A stretch of DNA of 64,000 bases. It comes from Saccharomonospora xinjiangensis XJ-54. Its GTDB lineage: Bacteria; Actinomycetota; Actinomycetes; Mycobacteriales; Pseudonocardiaceae. Below, piece by piece: positions 7,357 to 16,794 of the stretch. A program made the translations under genes and the position numbers. The stretch covers positions 1,382,482 to 1,446,481 of the forward strand of contig NZ_JH636049.1 in NCBI RefSeq assembly GCF_000258175.1, read 5' to 3'. The notes beneath the pieces were generated by a model. The model searched no databases and was not told the origin of the DNA. It worked only from the letters and a program-made list of their open reading frames with translations. Positions within the stretch are counted from its first letter, which is position 1, and every line of letters starts with the position of its first letter.

Positions 7357-8495
7357 AGGCGGCGACGATGCGGTTTGTCGATGAGTACCGCGACGCGGAC
7401 ACGGCACGGGCGCTGGCGAAGCGGATCGCTGAACTGTGCGAACCCGGCCGCGAGTACAAGTTCATGGAGGTGTGCGGCGGTCACACCCACACCATCTACA
7501 AGCACGGGATCGCCGACTACCTGCCCGAACAGGTCTCCCTCGTGCACGGGCCCGGCTGCCCGGTGTGCGTGATCCCCATGGGCCGGATCGACGACGCCAT
7601 CCACATCGCGAGCCTCGACGACGTCATCATGACCTCGTTCGGCGACATGATGCGGGTTCCCGGCAGCGGCGGCACGTTCTTCGACTCCAACTCGGAGGGC
7701 ACCGACATCCGCATGGTGTACTCGCCGCTCGACTCCCTACGCATTGCCAGGCAGAACCCCGACAAGCAGGTCGTGTTCATGGCGATCGGGTTCGAGACCA
7801 CCGCGCCTTCCACCGCCATGACGGTGCTGCGCGCGCAACGCGAGGGTATCGAGAACTTCTCGGTGTTCTGCAACCACGTCACGATCATCCCCGGCATCAA
7901 GGCGATCCTCGACTCCCCCGACCTGAGGCTCGACGGCTTCCTCGGGCCTGGCCACGTCTCCACCGTGATCGGTTGCCGTCCCTACGAGTTCATCCCGCGC
8001 GACTACGCCAAACCACTCGTGGTGGCGGGCTTCGAGCCGCTGGACATTCTTCAGTCGGTGTACTTCCTGCTCCGGCAACTGCGGGAGGGCCGCTGCGAGG
8101 TGGAGAACCAGTACGCGCGGGTGGTGCCGTGGAACGGCAACCCCGTCGCACTCGACGCCATCGCGCGCACCATGCGGCTGCGCCCCTACTTCGAGTGGCG
8201 CGGTCTCGGCTTCATCTCCCACTCGGCGCTGCGGCTGCGCGACGAGTACGCGGCGTTCGACGCCGAGCAGCGGTTCTCGCTGCCCGGCGTGCGCGTCGCC
8301 GACCCGAAGTCGTGCCAGTGCGGCGAGGTACTCAAGGGCGTGCTGAAGCCGTGGGAGTGCAAGGTGTTCGGTACCGCGTGCACCCCGGAGACCCCCATCG
8401 GCACCTGCATGGTGTCGCCGGAGGGCGCGTGCGCCGCCTACTACAACTTCGGCCGGTTCACCCGGCAGCGGATCAAGGAGGCGACCACGGCATGA
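7353..8495 (+). CDS. hypD: Hydrogenase formation protein HypD
   Basis: 380 residues, GTG start in a GTGA overlap with hypC. HypD is the Fe-S scaffold on which Fe(CN)2CO is assembled. The expected motifs are all present: MEVCGGHTH (C41), HGPGCPVC (C69, C72), FETTAPST, PGHVS, and the C-terminal [4Fe-4S] ligands beginning CQCGEVLKG and continuing through ECKVFG, ACTPETP and GACAAYY. Length is normal for the family. Ends in an ATGA overlap with hypE, so hypC-D-E are translated as a unit. Confidence 0.97.
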   Translation: MKAATMRFVDEYRDADTARALAKRIAELCEPGREYKFMEVCGGHTHTIYKHGIADYLPEQVSLVHGPGCPVCVIPMGRIDDAIHIASLDDVIMTSFGDMMRVPGSGGTFFDSNSEGTDIRMVYSPLDSLRIARQNPDKQVVFMAIGFETTAPSTAMTVLRAQREGIENFSVFCNHVTIIPGIKAILDSPDLRLDGFLGPGHVSTVIGCRPYEFIPRDYAKPLVVAGFEPLDILQSVYFLLRQLREGRCEVENQYARVVPWNGNPVALDAIARTMRLRPYFEWRGLGFISHSALRLRDEYAAFDAEQRFSLPGVRVADPKSCQCGEVLKGVLKPWECKVFGTACTPETPIGTCMVSPEGACAAYYNFGRFTRQRIKEATTA

Positions 8496-9583
8496 AGACC
8501 GGCATGAAGACCGGCACGAGAACCGAGGACGACGTGCTCGACCGCATCGAGCGGGCTCGCCGCCGCAAGCCGAGGGTGCTCCAGGAACGCATCACCGCCG
8601 CGCACGGCGCAGGTGGCAAGGCGACGCAGACGCTCGTGGAGGCCGTGTTCGTCGATGCCTTCCGCAACGCGCTGCTCGAACCGCTCGGTGACGCCGCCGA
8701 CCTCGTCCTCGGCGGCACGAGGCTGGCGATGACGACCGACTCCTTCGTCGTGTCACCACTGTTCTTCCCCGGCGGCAACATCGGTGACCTCGCCGTCAAC
8801 GGAACCGTCAACGATCTCGCTGTGGCAGGCGCGCGGCCTTCCTACCTCTCGTGCGGGTTCATCCTGGAGGAAGGCTTCGAAGTCGCCGACCTCCGCCGCA
8901 TCGTGGAGTCGATGCGGGAGTGCGCCGATGCCGCGGGTGTCACGCTCGTGACCGGTGACACCAAGGTCGTCGGCAAGGGCAGCGGGGACGGGTGCTACAT
9001 CAACACCACGGGAGTGGGTCTGCTGCCGACGGACCGGGCCCTCGGCATCCACACCGTGAAGCCGGGGGACGCCGTGATCGTCTCGGGCCCCGTCGGTGAG
9101 CACGGCGTCACCGTGATGCTCGCCCGAGGTGAGCTGGACATCGAGGCGGAACTCGTCTCCGACACCGCGCCGCTCGCGGATCTCTGCGCGCGGCTGCTGA
9201 CCGTGCCCGGGGTGCGGGCCATGCGGGACGCCACCCGGGGTGGGGTCGCGACAGTGCTGAACGAGATCGCCCGCGCGGCCGAGGTGTGCGTGGTGGTGGA
9301 CGAGGAACGCGTCCCGGTGCGCGACGAGGTCAGAGGCGCCTGCGAGTTACTCGGCATCGACCCGCTGTACGTGGCCTGTGAGGGGCGGTTCGTCGCGGTG
9401 GTCGAGGGTGCGCACGCGGAGCAGGCCGTCACGATCCTGCGGGAACACCCGCAGGGAGCCGAGGCCGCTGTGATCGGCAGGGTGGGCCCCGATCCCGCAG
9501 GCACGGTGTTGCTCAACACGGCCTTCGGTGGAACAAGGGTCGCCGACCTGCTCGTCGGCGATCCACTGCCCCGCATCTGCTGA
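8492..9583 (+). CDS. hypE: Hydrogenase expression/formation protein HypE
   Basis: 363 residues, ATG in an ATGA overlap. HypE uses ATP to dehydrate the carbamoyl group received from HypF on its C-terminal cysteine, making the thiocyanate that becomes the cyanide ligands. The protein ends in PRIC, so the essential terminal cysteine (C363) is present. The AIRS/PurM-type fold is seen in AHGAGGKATQ, MTTDSFVVSPLFFPGG and GTVNDLAVAGA. The first 25 residues (two MKTG repeats, then a charged stretch) are an extension not usually found. Confidence 0.97.
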   Translation: MKTGMKTGTRTEDDVLDRIERARRRKPRVLQERITAAHGAGGKATQTLVEAVFVDAFRNALLEPLGDAADLVLGGTRLAMTTDSFVVSPLFFPGGNIGDLAVNGTVNDLAVAGARPSYLSCGFILEEGFEVADLRRIVESMRECADAAGVTLVTGDTKVVGKGSGDGCYINTTGVGLLPTDRALGIHTVKPGDAVIVSGPVGEHGVTVMLARGELDIEAELVSDTAPLADLCARLLTVPGVRAMRDATRGGVATVLNEIARAAEVCVVVDEERVPVRDEVRGACELLGIDPLYVACEGRFVAVVEGAHAEQAVTILREHPQGAEAAVIGRVGPDPAGTVLLNTAFGGTRVADLLVGDPLPRIC

Positions 9584-9584
9584 C

Positions 9585-9938
9585 ATGCACGAACTGTCGA
9601 TCACCCAGAGCATCGTGGACGCCGTCGTCGAGCACACCAGCGGCGCGCGGGTGTGCTCGGTTCGCCTTGAGATCGGTGCCCTGTCCGGCGTCGAGGCGGA
9701 CGCGCTGCGGTTCTGCTTCGACGCGGTGACGAGGGGAACCCCGCTGGACGGCGCCGGATTGGTGATCGAGCCCGCGGCCGGGGCAGGCCGATGTGGACGG
9801 TGCGGTGCCGACGTGCCGCTGTCGTCGTTTCTCGACGCCTGCCCGTGCGGGTCGGTGGATGTGGCTGTCAGATCGGGACAACAACTACGAATTCTCGACG
9901 TGGAGGTGGAACGCGATGTGCGGGACCTGCGGATGTGA
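9585..9938 (+). CDS. hypA: Nickel metallochaperone HypA
   Basis: 117 residues starting MHELS one base after the hypE stop. HypA passes nickel to the large subunit together with HypB; H2 and E3 are the nickel end. The zinc site is normally two CxxC pairs. The first is normal (C70, C73), but the second reads C86-P-C88, a CxC with one residue missing compared with the usual CPxCG. All four cysteines are still available. Overlaps hypB by 23 bases. Confidence 0.95.
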   Translation: MHELSITQSIVDAVVEHTSGARVCSVRLEIGALSGVEADALRFCFDAVTRGTPLDGAGLVIEPAAGAGRCGRCGADVPLSSFLDACPCGSVDVAVRSGQQLRILDVEVERDVRDLRM

Positions 9939-10674
9939 CGAGGTCACTGCGGCCGGGACGAGTGAGACCGTCACGGTCGAGAAGGACGTGCTCGCCAAGA
10001 ACGACCGGATCGCCGAGGAGAACCGGGCGTGGCTCGCCTCACGGTCGGTGTTCGCGGTGAACCTGATGAGCGCGCCGGGATCGGGCAAGACCACTCTGCT
10101 GGAGGCCACGGTACGTGTGCTGGCTGACGACGTGTTCGTCGGCGCGGTGGAGGGCGACCAGGCCGGTTCGCTCGACGCCGACCGGCTGCGTGCGGTGGGC
10201 TGCAGGGTGGTGCAGATCAACACCGGCTCAGGCTGCCATCTCGACGCTGGCATGCTGGCCCGTGCGCTGAGGGAGCTCGACCCGCAACGGGGCTCGCTCG
10301 TCGTGGTGGAGAACGTGGGAAACCTGGTGTGCCCCGCGCTGTTCGACCTCGGTGAGCGGCGCAGGGTCGTGCTGGCGTCCACTGCCGAGGGTGAGGACAA
10401 GCCGCTCAAGTACCCGCACATGTTCCGCGCGGCCGACCTCGTGGTGCTGACGAAGGCCGATCTCGTCCCGCATCTGACGTTCGACGTTGACCACTTCGCC
10501 AGGCACCTGAGCAGGGTGAATCGGTCGGCGGAACTGCTGGTGACCTCGGTGGTGTCCGGGGAGGGGCTACATCAGTGGTTCTCGTGGTTGCGGTCCGAGC
10601 TGGGAGTGCCGTCCCGCGAAGTGTCCGAACCGGCCGCGCCTGCCGAGCTGGAGGCACCGTCGGTGCCCTCGTAA
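9916..10674 (+). CDS. hypB: Nickel-insertion GTPase HypB
   Basis: 252 residues. The ATG at 9916 gives the MCGTCGC N-terminal nickel-binding motif and follows a GGAGGTGGA ribosome site. G-domain motifs: P-loop GSGKTT (55-60), GDQAGSLDA switch, TKAD base-recognition motif. The internal metal site C-H in GSGCHLDA is present. There is no histidine-rich nickel store between the N-terminal motif and the G domain. The last 25 residues are a low-complexity tail rich in Pro, Ala and Glu, and their DNA overlaps the tail of the convergent permease gene by 103 bases. Confidence 0.97.
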   Translation: MCGTCGCDEVTAAGTSETVTVEKDVLAKNDRIAEENRAWLASRSVFAVNLMSAPGSGKTTLLEATVRVLADDVFVGAVEGDQAGSLDADRLRAVGCRVVQINTGSGCHLDAGMLARALRELDPQRGSLVVVENVGNLVCPALFDLGERRRVVLASTAEGEDKPLKYPHMFRAADLVVLTKADLVPHLTFDVDHFARHLSRVNRSAELLVTSVVSGEGLHQWFSWLRSELGVPSREVSEPAAPAELEAPSVPS

Positions 10675-11525
10675 GCACCCGCGGCCCCGTGCAGCGACGG
10701 TGACCGGGCCAGCAGAACCGTGCACGCGGCGATCAACGCGAATCCGGCGATCTCGGCGGCGATCCACCCGCCACCACGGACGTCCTCCCCGAAGACCGCG
10801 ACGCCCCAGCCGATGCCGACCACGGGATTGGCGAGCGTCAGACCCGGCTGGGATGCCACGAGACTGCCTGCCCGCAACGTCGCCTGAAGGAGGAAGAACC
10901 CGGTCGGCCCCGCCACCACGACCGCGTAGGTCTGCCATGCCGAGAACACGGCGCCTGCGCCGTCGGGAAACAGTCCCGTCACCCCGGCGACGAGCACGGC
11001 GAGAAAGCCGAAGAACAGCCCGGACGCGATGCCGAGATAGGCGGCCCTGTGCGCGTAGCGGTAGCGATGCGCCACGACGACGAACGTGCCGATGATCAGA
11101 AGCGTCACCGCGCAGCCGACCGCCCACTTCGGCCCTGACACCTGCGTGGCACCGCCGCTTGGGGTCAGCGCGACGAGCAGCAGGGCGATGCCGGAGTTCA
11201 TGCCGAGCACCGCAGTCCACTCCCGGATGTGCAGGCTCGCACCGAGCAGCATGGCTGACAGCACCAGTGTGAAGCCGAGTTCGGCCACGAGGATCGGTTG
11301 CACGAGTGAGATCGGCCCGGTGGACAGCGCGGCGACCTGGAACCCGAAGCCGCCGAGCATGGCCGCGATTCCCCCGAGCCACGCGGCACTGTGCCCGAGC
11401 TTCCACAGCAGGCGCGGTGACATCGCCTCGTCGGAGGGCACCTCACGGGCACCCTTGCGCTGGAGCACCGAGCCGAGCGCGTTGCACAGCGCGGCGGTCA
11501 CGGCACAGACCACGGTCACCAGCAC
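10572..11525 (-). CDS. DMT/EamA-type membrane permease
   Basis: 317 residues with about nine hydrophobic helices in the pattern of small drug/metabolite transporters and NIPA-like proteins (LGSVLQRKGAR after helix 1, a repeat of the fold in the second half). I choose the GTG at 11525 because AGGGAG lies six bases before it; the longer frame to 11606 runs back into hypF. Only 11 bases separate it from the hypF stop, so the two genes are co-transcribed. A role in metal or ion supply for hydrogenase maturation is possible but not shown. The hydrophilic C-terminal tail overlaps hypB on the other strand. Confidence 0.8.
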   Translation of the reverse strand: MLVTVVCAVTAALCNALGSVLQRKGAREVPSDEAMSPRLLWKLGHSAAWLGGIAAMLGGFGFQVAALSTGPISLVQPILVAELGFTLVLSAMLLGASLHIREWTAVLGMNSGIALLLVALTPSGGATQVSGPKWAVGCAVTLLIIGTFVVVAHRYRYAHRAAYLGIASGLFFGFLAVLVAGVTGLFPDGAGAVFSAWQTYAVVVAGPTGFFLLQATLRAGSLVASQPGLTLANPVVGIGWGVAVFGEDVRGGGWIAAEIAGFALIAACTVLLARSPSLHGAAGAYEGTDGASSSAGAAGSDTSRDGTPSSDRNHENH

Positions 11526-11536
11526 GGCGGCTCCCT

Positions 11537-13840
11537 TCAGCGGGCTGCCCTGTCGCGGGCGCCCACGACAACGGCCTGCCCGAAACCGATGCCGCCGTCG
11601 TTGCACGGCACGTGGCCGTGACTGAGCACGGTGAATCCGTGTTGCTCCAGCGCATCAACCGTCCTGCCGAGCAGCAGCCGGTTCGCGAACACCCCGCCGG
11701 ACAGCGCGACGAGGCGTATCCCGGTGCGTTCGGCGATCTCCTGGCAGGTACGGCGGATCACGTCCGCGAGCCCGTTGTGGAACCGGGCGGCCACGAGTGC
11801 GGGGTCCACGCCCCGCCGATGGTCGTCCACGACGGCGCCGAGGAGTGCGGGCGAGTCCACGACCAGTGTTCCGCCGATGTCGGTGACGCCCGCGTGGTAG
11901 CCGTCCGGGTGATGCGGGTCGGCGCGCTGTTCGAGTTCGATCGCCGCCTGCCCCTCGTAGGTGACGGTGTCGCGCACCCCGAGAACGGCCGCGACGGCGT
12001 CGAACAGCCTGCCCGCGCTCGACGTCGCAGGCGTGTTCACGCGCGAATCGATCAGTTTCCGCACCTGCTCCCACCGGTCGCCCTGGCGTCGTGCCACCGC
12101 GAGGTCACCCGCACGCGAGTCCGCTCGCAGGTAGGCTGCGGCCATCCGCCACGGCTGCCGCACGGCGGCCTCGCCACCCGGCATCGGCACGGTCGCGAGG
12201 TGGCCTGCCCTCTCGAACGTCGCGCAGGTGGCGAGCAGGAACTCACCGCCCCACACGGTGCCGTCGGTGCCGTATCCGGTGCCGTCGAACGCCACCCCGA
12301 TCGCGGGACCGTCCACACCGTTGTCCGCGAGGCACGCCGCCACGTGGGCGTGGTGGTGCTGCACCCCGATCGCGTCGAGGCCGGTCTCCTCCAGCGCGTA
12401 CCGGGTGGACGCGTAGTCGGGATGCAGGTCGTGGGCCACCACCTCGGGGGTGATGTCGAAGAGGCGGCACAGGTGCTCGATCGACTCGGTGAACGACAGC
12501 AGGGTCTCGGCGTTCTTCAGATCACCGATGTGCGCGGACAGCACCGCTCTGCGCCCCGTGGCGAGGCAGACGGTGTTCTTCAACTCGGCACCGCAGGCGA
12601 GGACGGGACGCGGGAACTCGCGGGGGCAGGCAATCGGCTCGGGCGCGTAGCCACGCGACCGCCGCACCGGGATTACCCTGCCGCGCCAGGTCGTCACCAC
12701 CGAGTCGTCCGCTCTGACGTGGATGGGGCGGTCGTGAACGAGGAAGGCGTCGGCGATGCCGGCCAGCCGGGCGAGCGCGTCGTCGTCGGTGAACGCGATG
12801 GGCTCGTCGGAGACGTTCCCGCTGGTGAGCACGATGGGTGTCGCGAGCTCACGCATCAGCAGGTGATGTAGCGGCGTGTACGGCAGCATGATCCCGAGCC
12901 TGCGAGTGCCGGGTGCCACCGCATCGGACACGGGTGCACCGGCGCCCCCCGCGTCACGGCGGTCGAGCAACACGACAGGACGGCGCCTTCCCGACAGCGC
13001 TCGCTCGGCGCATTCATCCACATGGCACAGACGCCTGGCTTCGGCGAGTGTCGCGACCATGACCGCGAAGGGTTTGTCCTCCCGGTGTTTCCGAACGCGC
13101 AGCGTCGCGGCGGCGTCGCGGCTCACGGCGTCGGCGGCGAGGTGGTAGCCGCCGAGCCCCTTGACGGCCACGATCATCCCCGCCCGCAGCAACTCGGCCG
13201 CCCGCGAGACCGGGTCCTCGCCCAGTGGCCGCCCGTGGGCATCGATGATCCGGAGCTGTGGACCGCACTCGGGACAACACACCGGCTGGGCGTGGAAGCG
13301 GCGGTCGGAAGGGTCGTGGTACTCGCGTGAGCACGCGCCGCACAGCGGAAATCCCGCCATCGTCGTGTTCGGCCGGTCGTACGGGATGTCGCGCACGATC
13401 GTGAAGCGGGGCCCGCAGTCGGTGCAGTTGACGAACGGGTAGCGGTAGCGCCGGTCGTGCGGGTCGAACAGCTCCCGAAGGCACGCCTCGCAGGTGGCGG
13501 AGTCGGCGGAGATCAGCGCCCTGCGCCGCCCCGACCCGTCACTGTCGAGAATGCGGAAGCCACGGCCTCCCCTCGGGACGAGCTCGACGACGGAAAGCTC
13601 GTGGATCGCCGCGAGTGGAGGGGCGTCCGAACGCAGTGCCTTGAGGAAACCGGACACCGCCTCTCTCGGTCCCTCGGCCTCGATCACGACGCCCGCGGTG
13701 TCATTGCCGACGTGCCCCGAGAGGGCGAGCCGCTGCGCCAGCCCGTGGACGAAAGGGCGGAATCCCACGCCTTGAACAACACCCTCGACACGGACCTCGA
13801 CGCGCCTGACCGGGTCCGCACCGCACTCAGGCGTGTCCAC
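11537..13840 (-). CDS. hypF: Carbamoyltransferase HypF
   Basis: 767 residues, GTG start. HypF makes the carbamoyl precursor of the cyanide ligands from carbamoyl phosphate and ATP and passes it to HypE. Domains in order: acylphosphatase-like (about 13-100, VQGVGFRPFVHGLA), double zinc finger (CEACL, CTDCG, CGACS, CCPECG between 115 and 205), YrdC-like domain (about 210-400, KGLGGYHLAADA), and Kae1-like carbamoyl-transfer domain with the HHHAHV metal motif in the C-terminal half. Reads toward hypB, completing the hyp set. No strong ribosome site; the true start could be slightly different. Confidence 0.97.
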   Translation of the reverse strand: MDTPECGADPVRRVEVRVEGVVQGVGFRPFVHGLAQRLALSGHVGNDTAGVVIEAEGPREAVSGFLKALRSDAPPLAAIHELSVVELVPRGGRGFRILDSDGSGRRRALISADSATCEACLRELFDPHDRRYRYPFVNCTDCGPRFTIVRDIPYDRPNTTMAGFPLCGACSREYHDPSDRRFHAQPVCCPECGPQLRIIDAHGRPLGEDPVSRAAELLRAGMIVAVKGLGGYHLAADAVSRDAAATLRVRKHREDKPFAVMVATLAEARRLCHVDECAERALSGRRRPVVLLDRRDAGGAGAPVSDAVAPGTRRLGIMLPYTPLHHLLMRELATPIVLTSGNVSDEPIAFTDDDALARLAGIADAFLVHDRPIHVRADDSVVTTWRGRVIPVRRSRGYAPEPIACPREFPRPVLACGAELKNTVCLATGRRAVLSAHIGDLKNAETLLSFTESIEHLCRLFDITPEVVAHDLHPDYASTRYALEETGLDAIGVQHHHAHVAACLADNGVDGPAIGVAFDGTGYGTDGTVWGGEFLLATCATFERAGHLATVPMPGGEAAVRQPWRMAAAYLRADSRAGDLAVARRQGDRWEQVRKLIDSRVNTPATSSAGRLFDAVAAVLGVRDTVTYEGQAAIELEQRADPHHPDGYHAGVTDIGGTLVVDSPALLGAVVDDHRRGVDPALVAARFHNGLADVIRRTCQEIAERTGIRLVALSGGVFANRLLLGRTVDALEQHGFTVLSHGHVPCNDGGIGFGQAVVVGARDRAAR

Positions 13841-13965
13841 GGCAGTGGCGGTGGCCCGCCTCGCTCGTCACTCTCGCTGACACGCACCCCCCGTACCCGC
13901 TCCGCTGCGGACCGAAACCCTGAGACCAGCGGCGTGGCGGCCGGAGAGCACCGGGTCCACGCGGG

Positions 13966-14556
13966 TCAGCCCGCCCACTCCTGGCGCAGGACCGCGTAGA
14001 CGCTGGTGTCCTCCCACCCGTTCTTGATCCACAAATCGGCGCGGTGCAGTGCCTCGTGACGCATCCCGAGCCGCTCGCACAGTCGCGACGACGCCGTGTT
14101 GTCCGGATGAAGGTGGGCGATCACGCGATGCGCGCCGAGGGTCTCGAAGGTGTAGCCGAGCAGAGCGCGCGCCGCCTCGGTGGCGTAGCCACGGCCCCTG
14201 GCGTGTGGGGAGAAGATCCAGCCGATCTCCACGGTGGCGGAGGTGACCGACACGATGTTGAGCATGACGTCACCCACCACGGTGCCGTCCTCGTTCCGCA
14301 CGACGGCGAGCCGGACGAAGTCGCCGTTCTCCCCCAGTGTCGAGCGGCTCTCGCACTCGGTGAGCTTGGCCCTCACCTCCTCGCGCGACAGGGGTTCGTT
14401 CAACAGGTAGCGGCAGGTGTCCTCACGCGAGAGATAGGCGTGCATCGCGTCGAGGTCCGAGACGGCCACCGGCCGCAGGGTCAGCCGTTCGGTGTGCAGG
14501 GTCGGCAACGATCGCTGCGGGCGAAGGTCGGGTGCGGGATGTGCGCGGGCATGCAT
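13966..14556 (-). CDS. GNAT-family N-acetyltransferase (RimJ-like)
   Basis: 196 residues from the ATG at 14556; the frame extends upstream, but with basic low-complexity residues that are not part of the fold. HTERLTLRPV at the start, the acetyl-CoA loop ARGRGYATEAARALLGY, and the GAHRVIAHLHPDNTASSR segment are characteristic of RimJ/RimL type acetyltransferases that modify N-termini or small amines. The substrate cannot be told. Stands alone between hypF and an accessory patch. Confidence 0.88.
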   Translation of the reverse strand: MHARAHPAPDLRPQRSLPTLHTERLTLRPVAVSDLDAMHAYLSREDTCRYLLNEPLSREEVRAKLTECESRSTLGENGDFVRLAVVRNEDGTVVGDVMLNIVSVTSATVEIGWIFSPHARGRGYATEAARALLGYTFETLGAHRVIAHLHPDNTASSRLCERLGMRHEALHRADLWIKNGWEDTSVYAVLRQEWAG

Positions 14557-14618
14557 GCCGCGATCATCTCGCGCCCGGTGGGAAGGCAGGCAACGCTTTT
14601 TCCTGCTGACGCCGTCAT

Positions 14619-14783
14619 GTGGCACCACGGCGGTTCGCCGGGCGCGGCGACGTCGCGAGCCTCGGGTCACAGGTCAGCGCGGCCGTCGGCGGCGGGATGC
14701 GGGCGACCGCGCTCGCTGCGGCGGCGCTGTTGTGCGCCGGGATGCTCTCGACGCTGGTGGCCGCGAGGCAGGGCAGGCGCTGA
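14619..14783 (+). pseudogene. 3' remnant of an MFS drug-efflux transporter
   Basis: A 54-codon open frame from a GTG at 14619 to TGA at 14783, preceded in frame by a stop. The translation ends with one hydrophobic helix (ATALAAAALLCAGMLSTLVA) and a basic tail QGRR, with LGSQVSAAVGGGMRA before it. This is the layout of the last transmembrane helix and tail of DHA2-type MFS transporters. No ribosome site and no rest of the gene, so I read it as a decayed 3' end. It could also be chance. Confidence 0.35.
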
Positions 14784-14847
14784 CGAAGTTCAACGACCGC
14801 GGCCCGCACATCGGTGCGGTGCGGGCCGCCGGTGTGGTCGCGGATGC

Positions 14848-15237
14848 TCACGCCGCGATGGCGTCAACCTCGAACAGCATGCCGGGCAGAGCCAGTGTGG
14901 CCACGCCGATGAGGGTCTGCGTCGGCGGGCGCTCGCCCCAGATCTCGGCGATCTGCCTGCCGAGCACCGCCAGCTTCTCGGTGTCGTGGTCCACGATGTA
15001 CGTGCCCAGCCGCAGGACCGACGAGAAGTCGAGCCCCTCGGCGGCCAGCGCGATGCGGAGGTTCTCGAACGACTGGCGCACCTGGCCGGCGAAGTCGCCG
15101 GACACGAGGTTGCCCTCCGCGTCGGCCGCGTACTGACCCGCCACGAACACGAGCCCGCCCAGTCCGCGAGCGATGTGGCTGTAGCCGTACTTCACCGGAT
15201 CGGCCAAGCCCTCCGGGTTGACGATGACGTGCGACAT
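14848..15237 (-). CDS. RidA-family (YjgF) enamine/imine deaminase
   Basis: 129 residues of the usual RidA length. RidA proteins hydrolyse reactive enamines made by PLP enzymes, or act on related small molecules. The trimer core and active-site region are recognisable: YSHIARGLGGLVFVAGQ, GQVRQSFENLRIALAAEG, and LALPGMLFEVDAIA near the end. The typical substrate arginine (usually in R-x-x-V before the end) is not obvious, so this may be a divergent subgroup with another substrate. GGAA-type ribosome site precedes the ATG. Isolated gene. Confidence 0.88.
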   Translation of the reverse strand: MSHVIVNPEGLADPVKYGYSHIARGLGGLVFVAGQYAADAEGNLVSGDFAGQVRQSFENLRIALAAEGLDFSSVLRLGTYIVDHDTEKLAVLGRQIAEIWGERPPTQTLIGVATLALPGMLFEVDAIAA

Positions 15238-15425
15238 CGGCTGTTCCTTCCCCCCGGGCCGAGCGCCGAGCGCGCCCGAGCCATGGATGTGCTGTCACCC
15301 AACAACCACGGCTCCCATACACCTGATTCCCGGCCCGGGGCGATGAGTCGATGATCACAGGGGTGCCGCACACTCGCCCTGCACGGCGGAGCCACACCGG
15401 ACCGCCCGAGCACAGCGATTATCCA

Positions 15426-16649
15426 CTATGGAGCGTTGTCGGCCGCTGCCGCCGGGTTCGCGTCCTCGCGTTCGGGGACGGTCAGCAGTGCGGCTGCCCC
15501 GACCGTCCCCGCTGCGAGCAGAGCCGTGCCCGGCCAGCCGAACCACTCGACCGACGCCGCACCGAAGGCAGTACCGAGGCTTCCGCCCACGAAGTACACC
15601 AGCATGTAGGCGCTGTTGAAGCGCGAAGGGGCTGCGGGATTGATGGCGAGGACGGTGCTCTGGTTCGCGACCTGAGCGGCGAACAGACCGGCGTCGAAGA
15701 GCGCGAGACACACCAGCGTCACGGCGGTGTTCTCCAGCGCGAAACCGATGACGGCGGCGGCCGCTCCCGTGAGTGCGAGGCCGACCAGGATCACGCGGCG
15801 GGCGCCTGCCCTGTCGGTCCAGGTACCGGCGATCCGTGTCGCGACGATGCCGGAAAGGCCGGCCAGCGCGTACAGGCCGATCCGCTCGGCCGAGTACGAG
15901 AACGGGGGTTCCGAGAGGGCTACCGCGAGCCCCGCCCACACGGCGCAGAACGCGAAGAACCACAGGGCTCCGCGAAGCGCCGCGAGCCGGAGGACGGAAT
16001 ACCGGACGACCAGGCCGGGGATCGAGCGCAAGGTGGCGAGGTAGCCGCGCCCGCCGCCACCTTGCGTGGCGGGAAGCAGGGACAGGCAAGACACCGCGAC
16101 AACGGCACAAGCCGCGGCGAAGACCAGGATCATGCCGCGCCAGCCGATCTCGTCGGCGAGCCACCCACCGACGATCCTGCCGGCGAGGATTCCTGCCGAG
16201 ATCCCGGCGGTCACGATCCCCAGAATCGTCGCGCGCCGGTGAGGCGGGGCAAGCCGGGCGGCCACCGAGCTGAGCCCGGCACCGACCGCCGAACACGCGC
16301 CGATCACGCCGATCACCGGCCCCAGCGCCCACACGCTGCTGACAACGGTGTTCACCGCCAGCGCGGCAGCCAGGACCGCGAACTGCATCGCCAGCACCCG
16401 GTTCGCGGGGAACCGATCGACCATCGGCACGAGCAGAGCGAGGCCGATCAGGTATCCGGCGGGACCGCACGCCAGCGCGAAGCCCACAGCGGTGACTGGA
16501 GAACCCAGTGAGCCGGCCACATCGGCGATCGCGGGCTGCAGCGGGTAGATCGCAGAGGTCCCCAACGCCGCCGCGAGCGACATGAACCACACGACGGGAG
16601 CGCGGAGCGGAGCCGCGATCGGGGTCGTCGCGGCGAAGTCAACGTTCAC
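15426..16649 (-). CDS. Major facilitator superfamily transporter
   Basis: 407 residues, GTG start, twelve hydrophobic segments. Motif A-like sequences occur after helix 2 (PMVDRFPANRV) and after helix 8 (GTWTDRAGARRV), and RLAPPHRRATILGIV lies in the first half. Overall closest in style to YnfM/inner-membrane MFS exporters. Substrate unknown. The gene faces the RidA gene's upstream region, with 188 bp between them. No regulator is adjacent. Confidence 0.88.
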   Translation of the reverse strand: MNVDFAATTPIAAPLRAPVVWFMSLAAALGTSAIYPLQPAIADVAGSLGSPVTAVGFALACGPAGYLIGLALLVPMVDRFPANRVLAMQFAVLAAALAVNTVVSSVWALGPVIGVIGACSAVGAGLSSVAARLAPPHRRATILGIVTAGISAGILAGRIVGGWLADEIGWRGMILVFAAACAVVAVSCLSLLPATQGGGGRGYLATLRSIPGLVVRYSVLRLAALRGALWFFAFCAVWAGLAVALSEPPFSYSAERIGLYALAGLSGIVATRIAGTWTDRAGARRVILVGLALTGAAAAVIGFALENTAVTLVCLALFDAGLFAAQVANQSTVLAINPAAPSRFNSAYMLVYFVGGSLGTAFGAASVEWFGWPGTALLAAGTVGAAALLTVPEREDANPAAAADNAP

Positions 16650-16794
16650 ACCGATCGACCGTAGGAACGGGCACGGTCGGAGGCTGGCGGAATCCGGACC
16701 TCACCGTAGGACGTCCGGCCACTCCACCGGGCGAGAGTAGCTCGTCGGCAGGACCCCGTGATGGCCCGCACATCAAGGGCGGCCCCTCCCTGCC

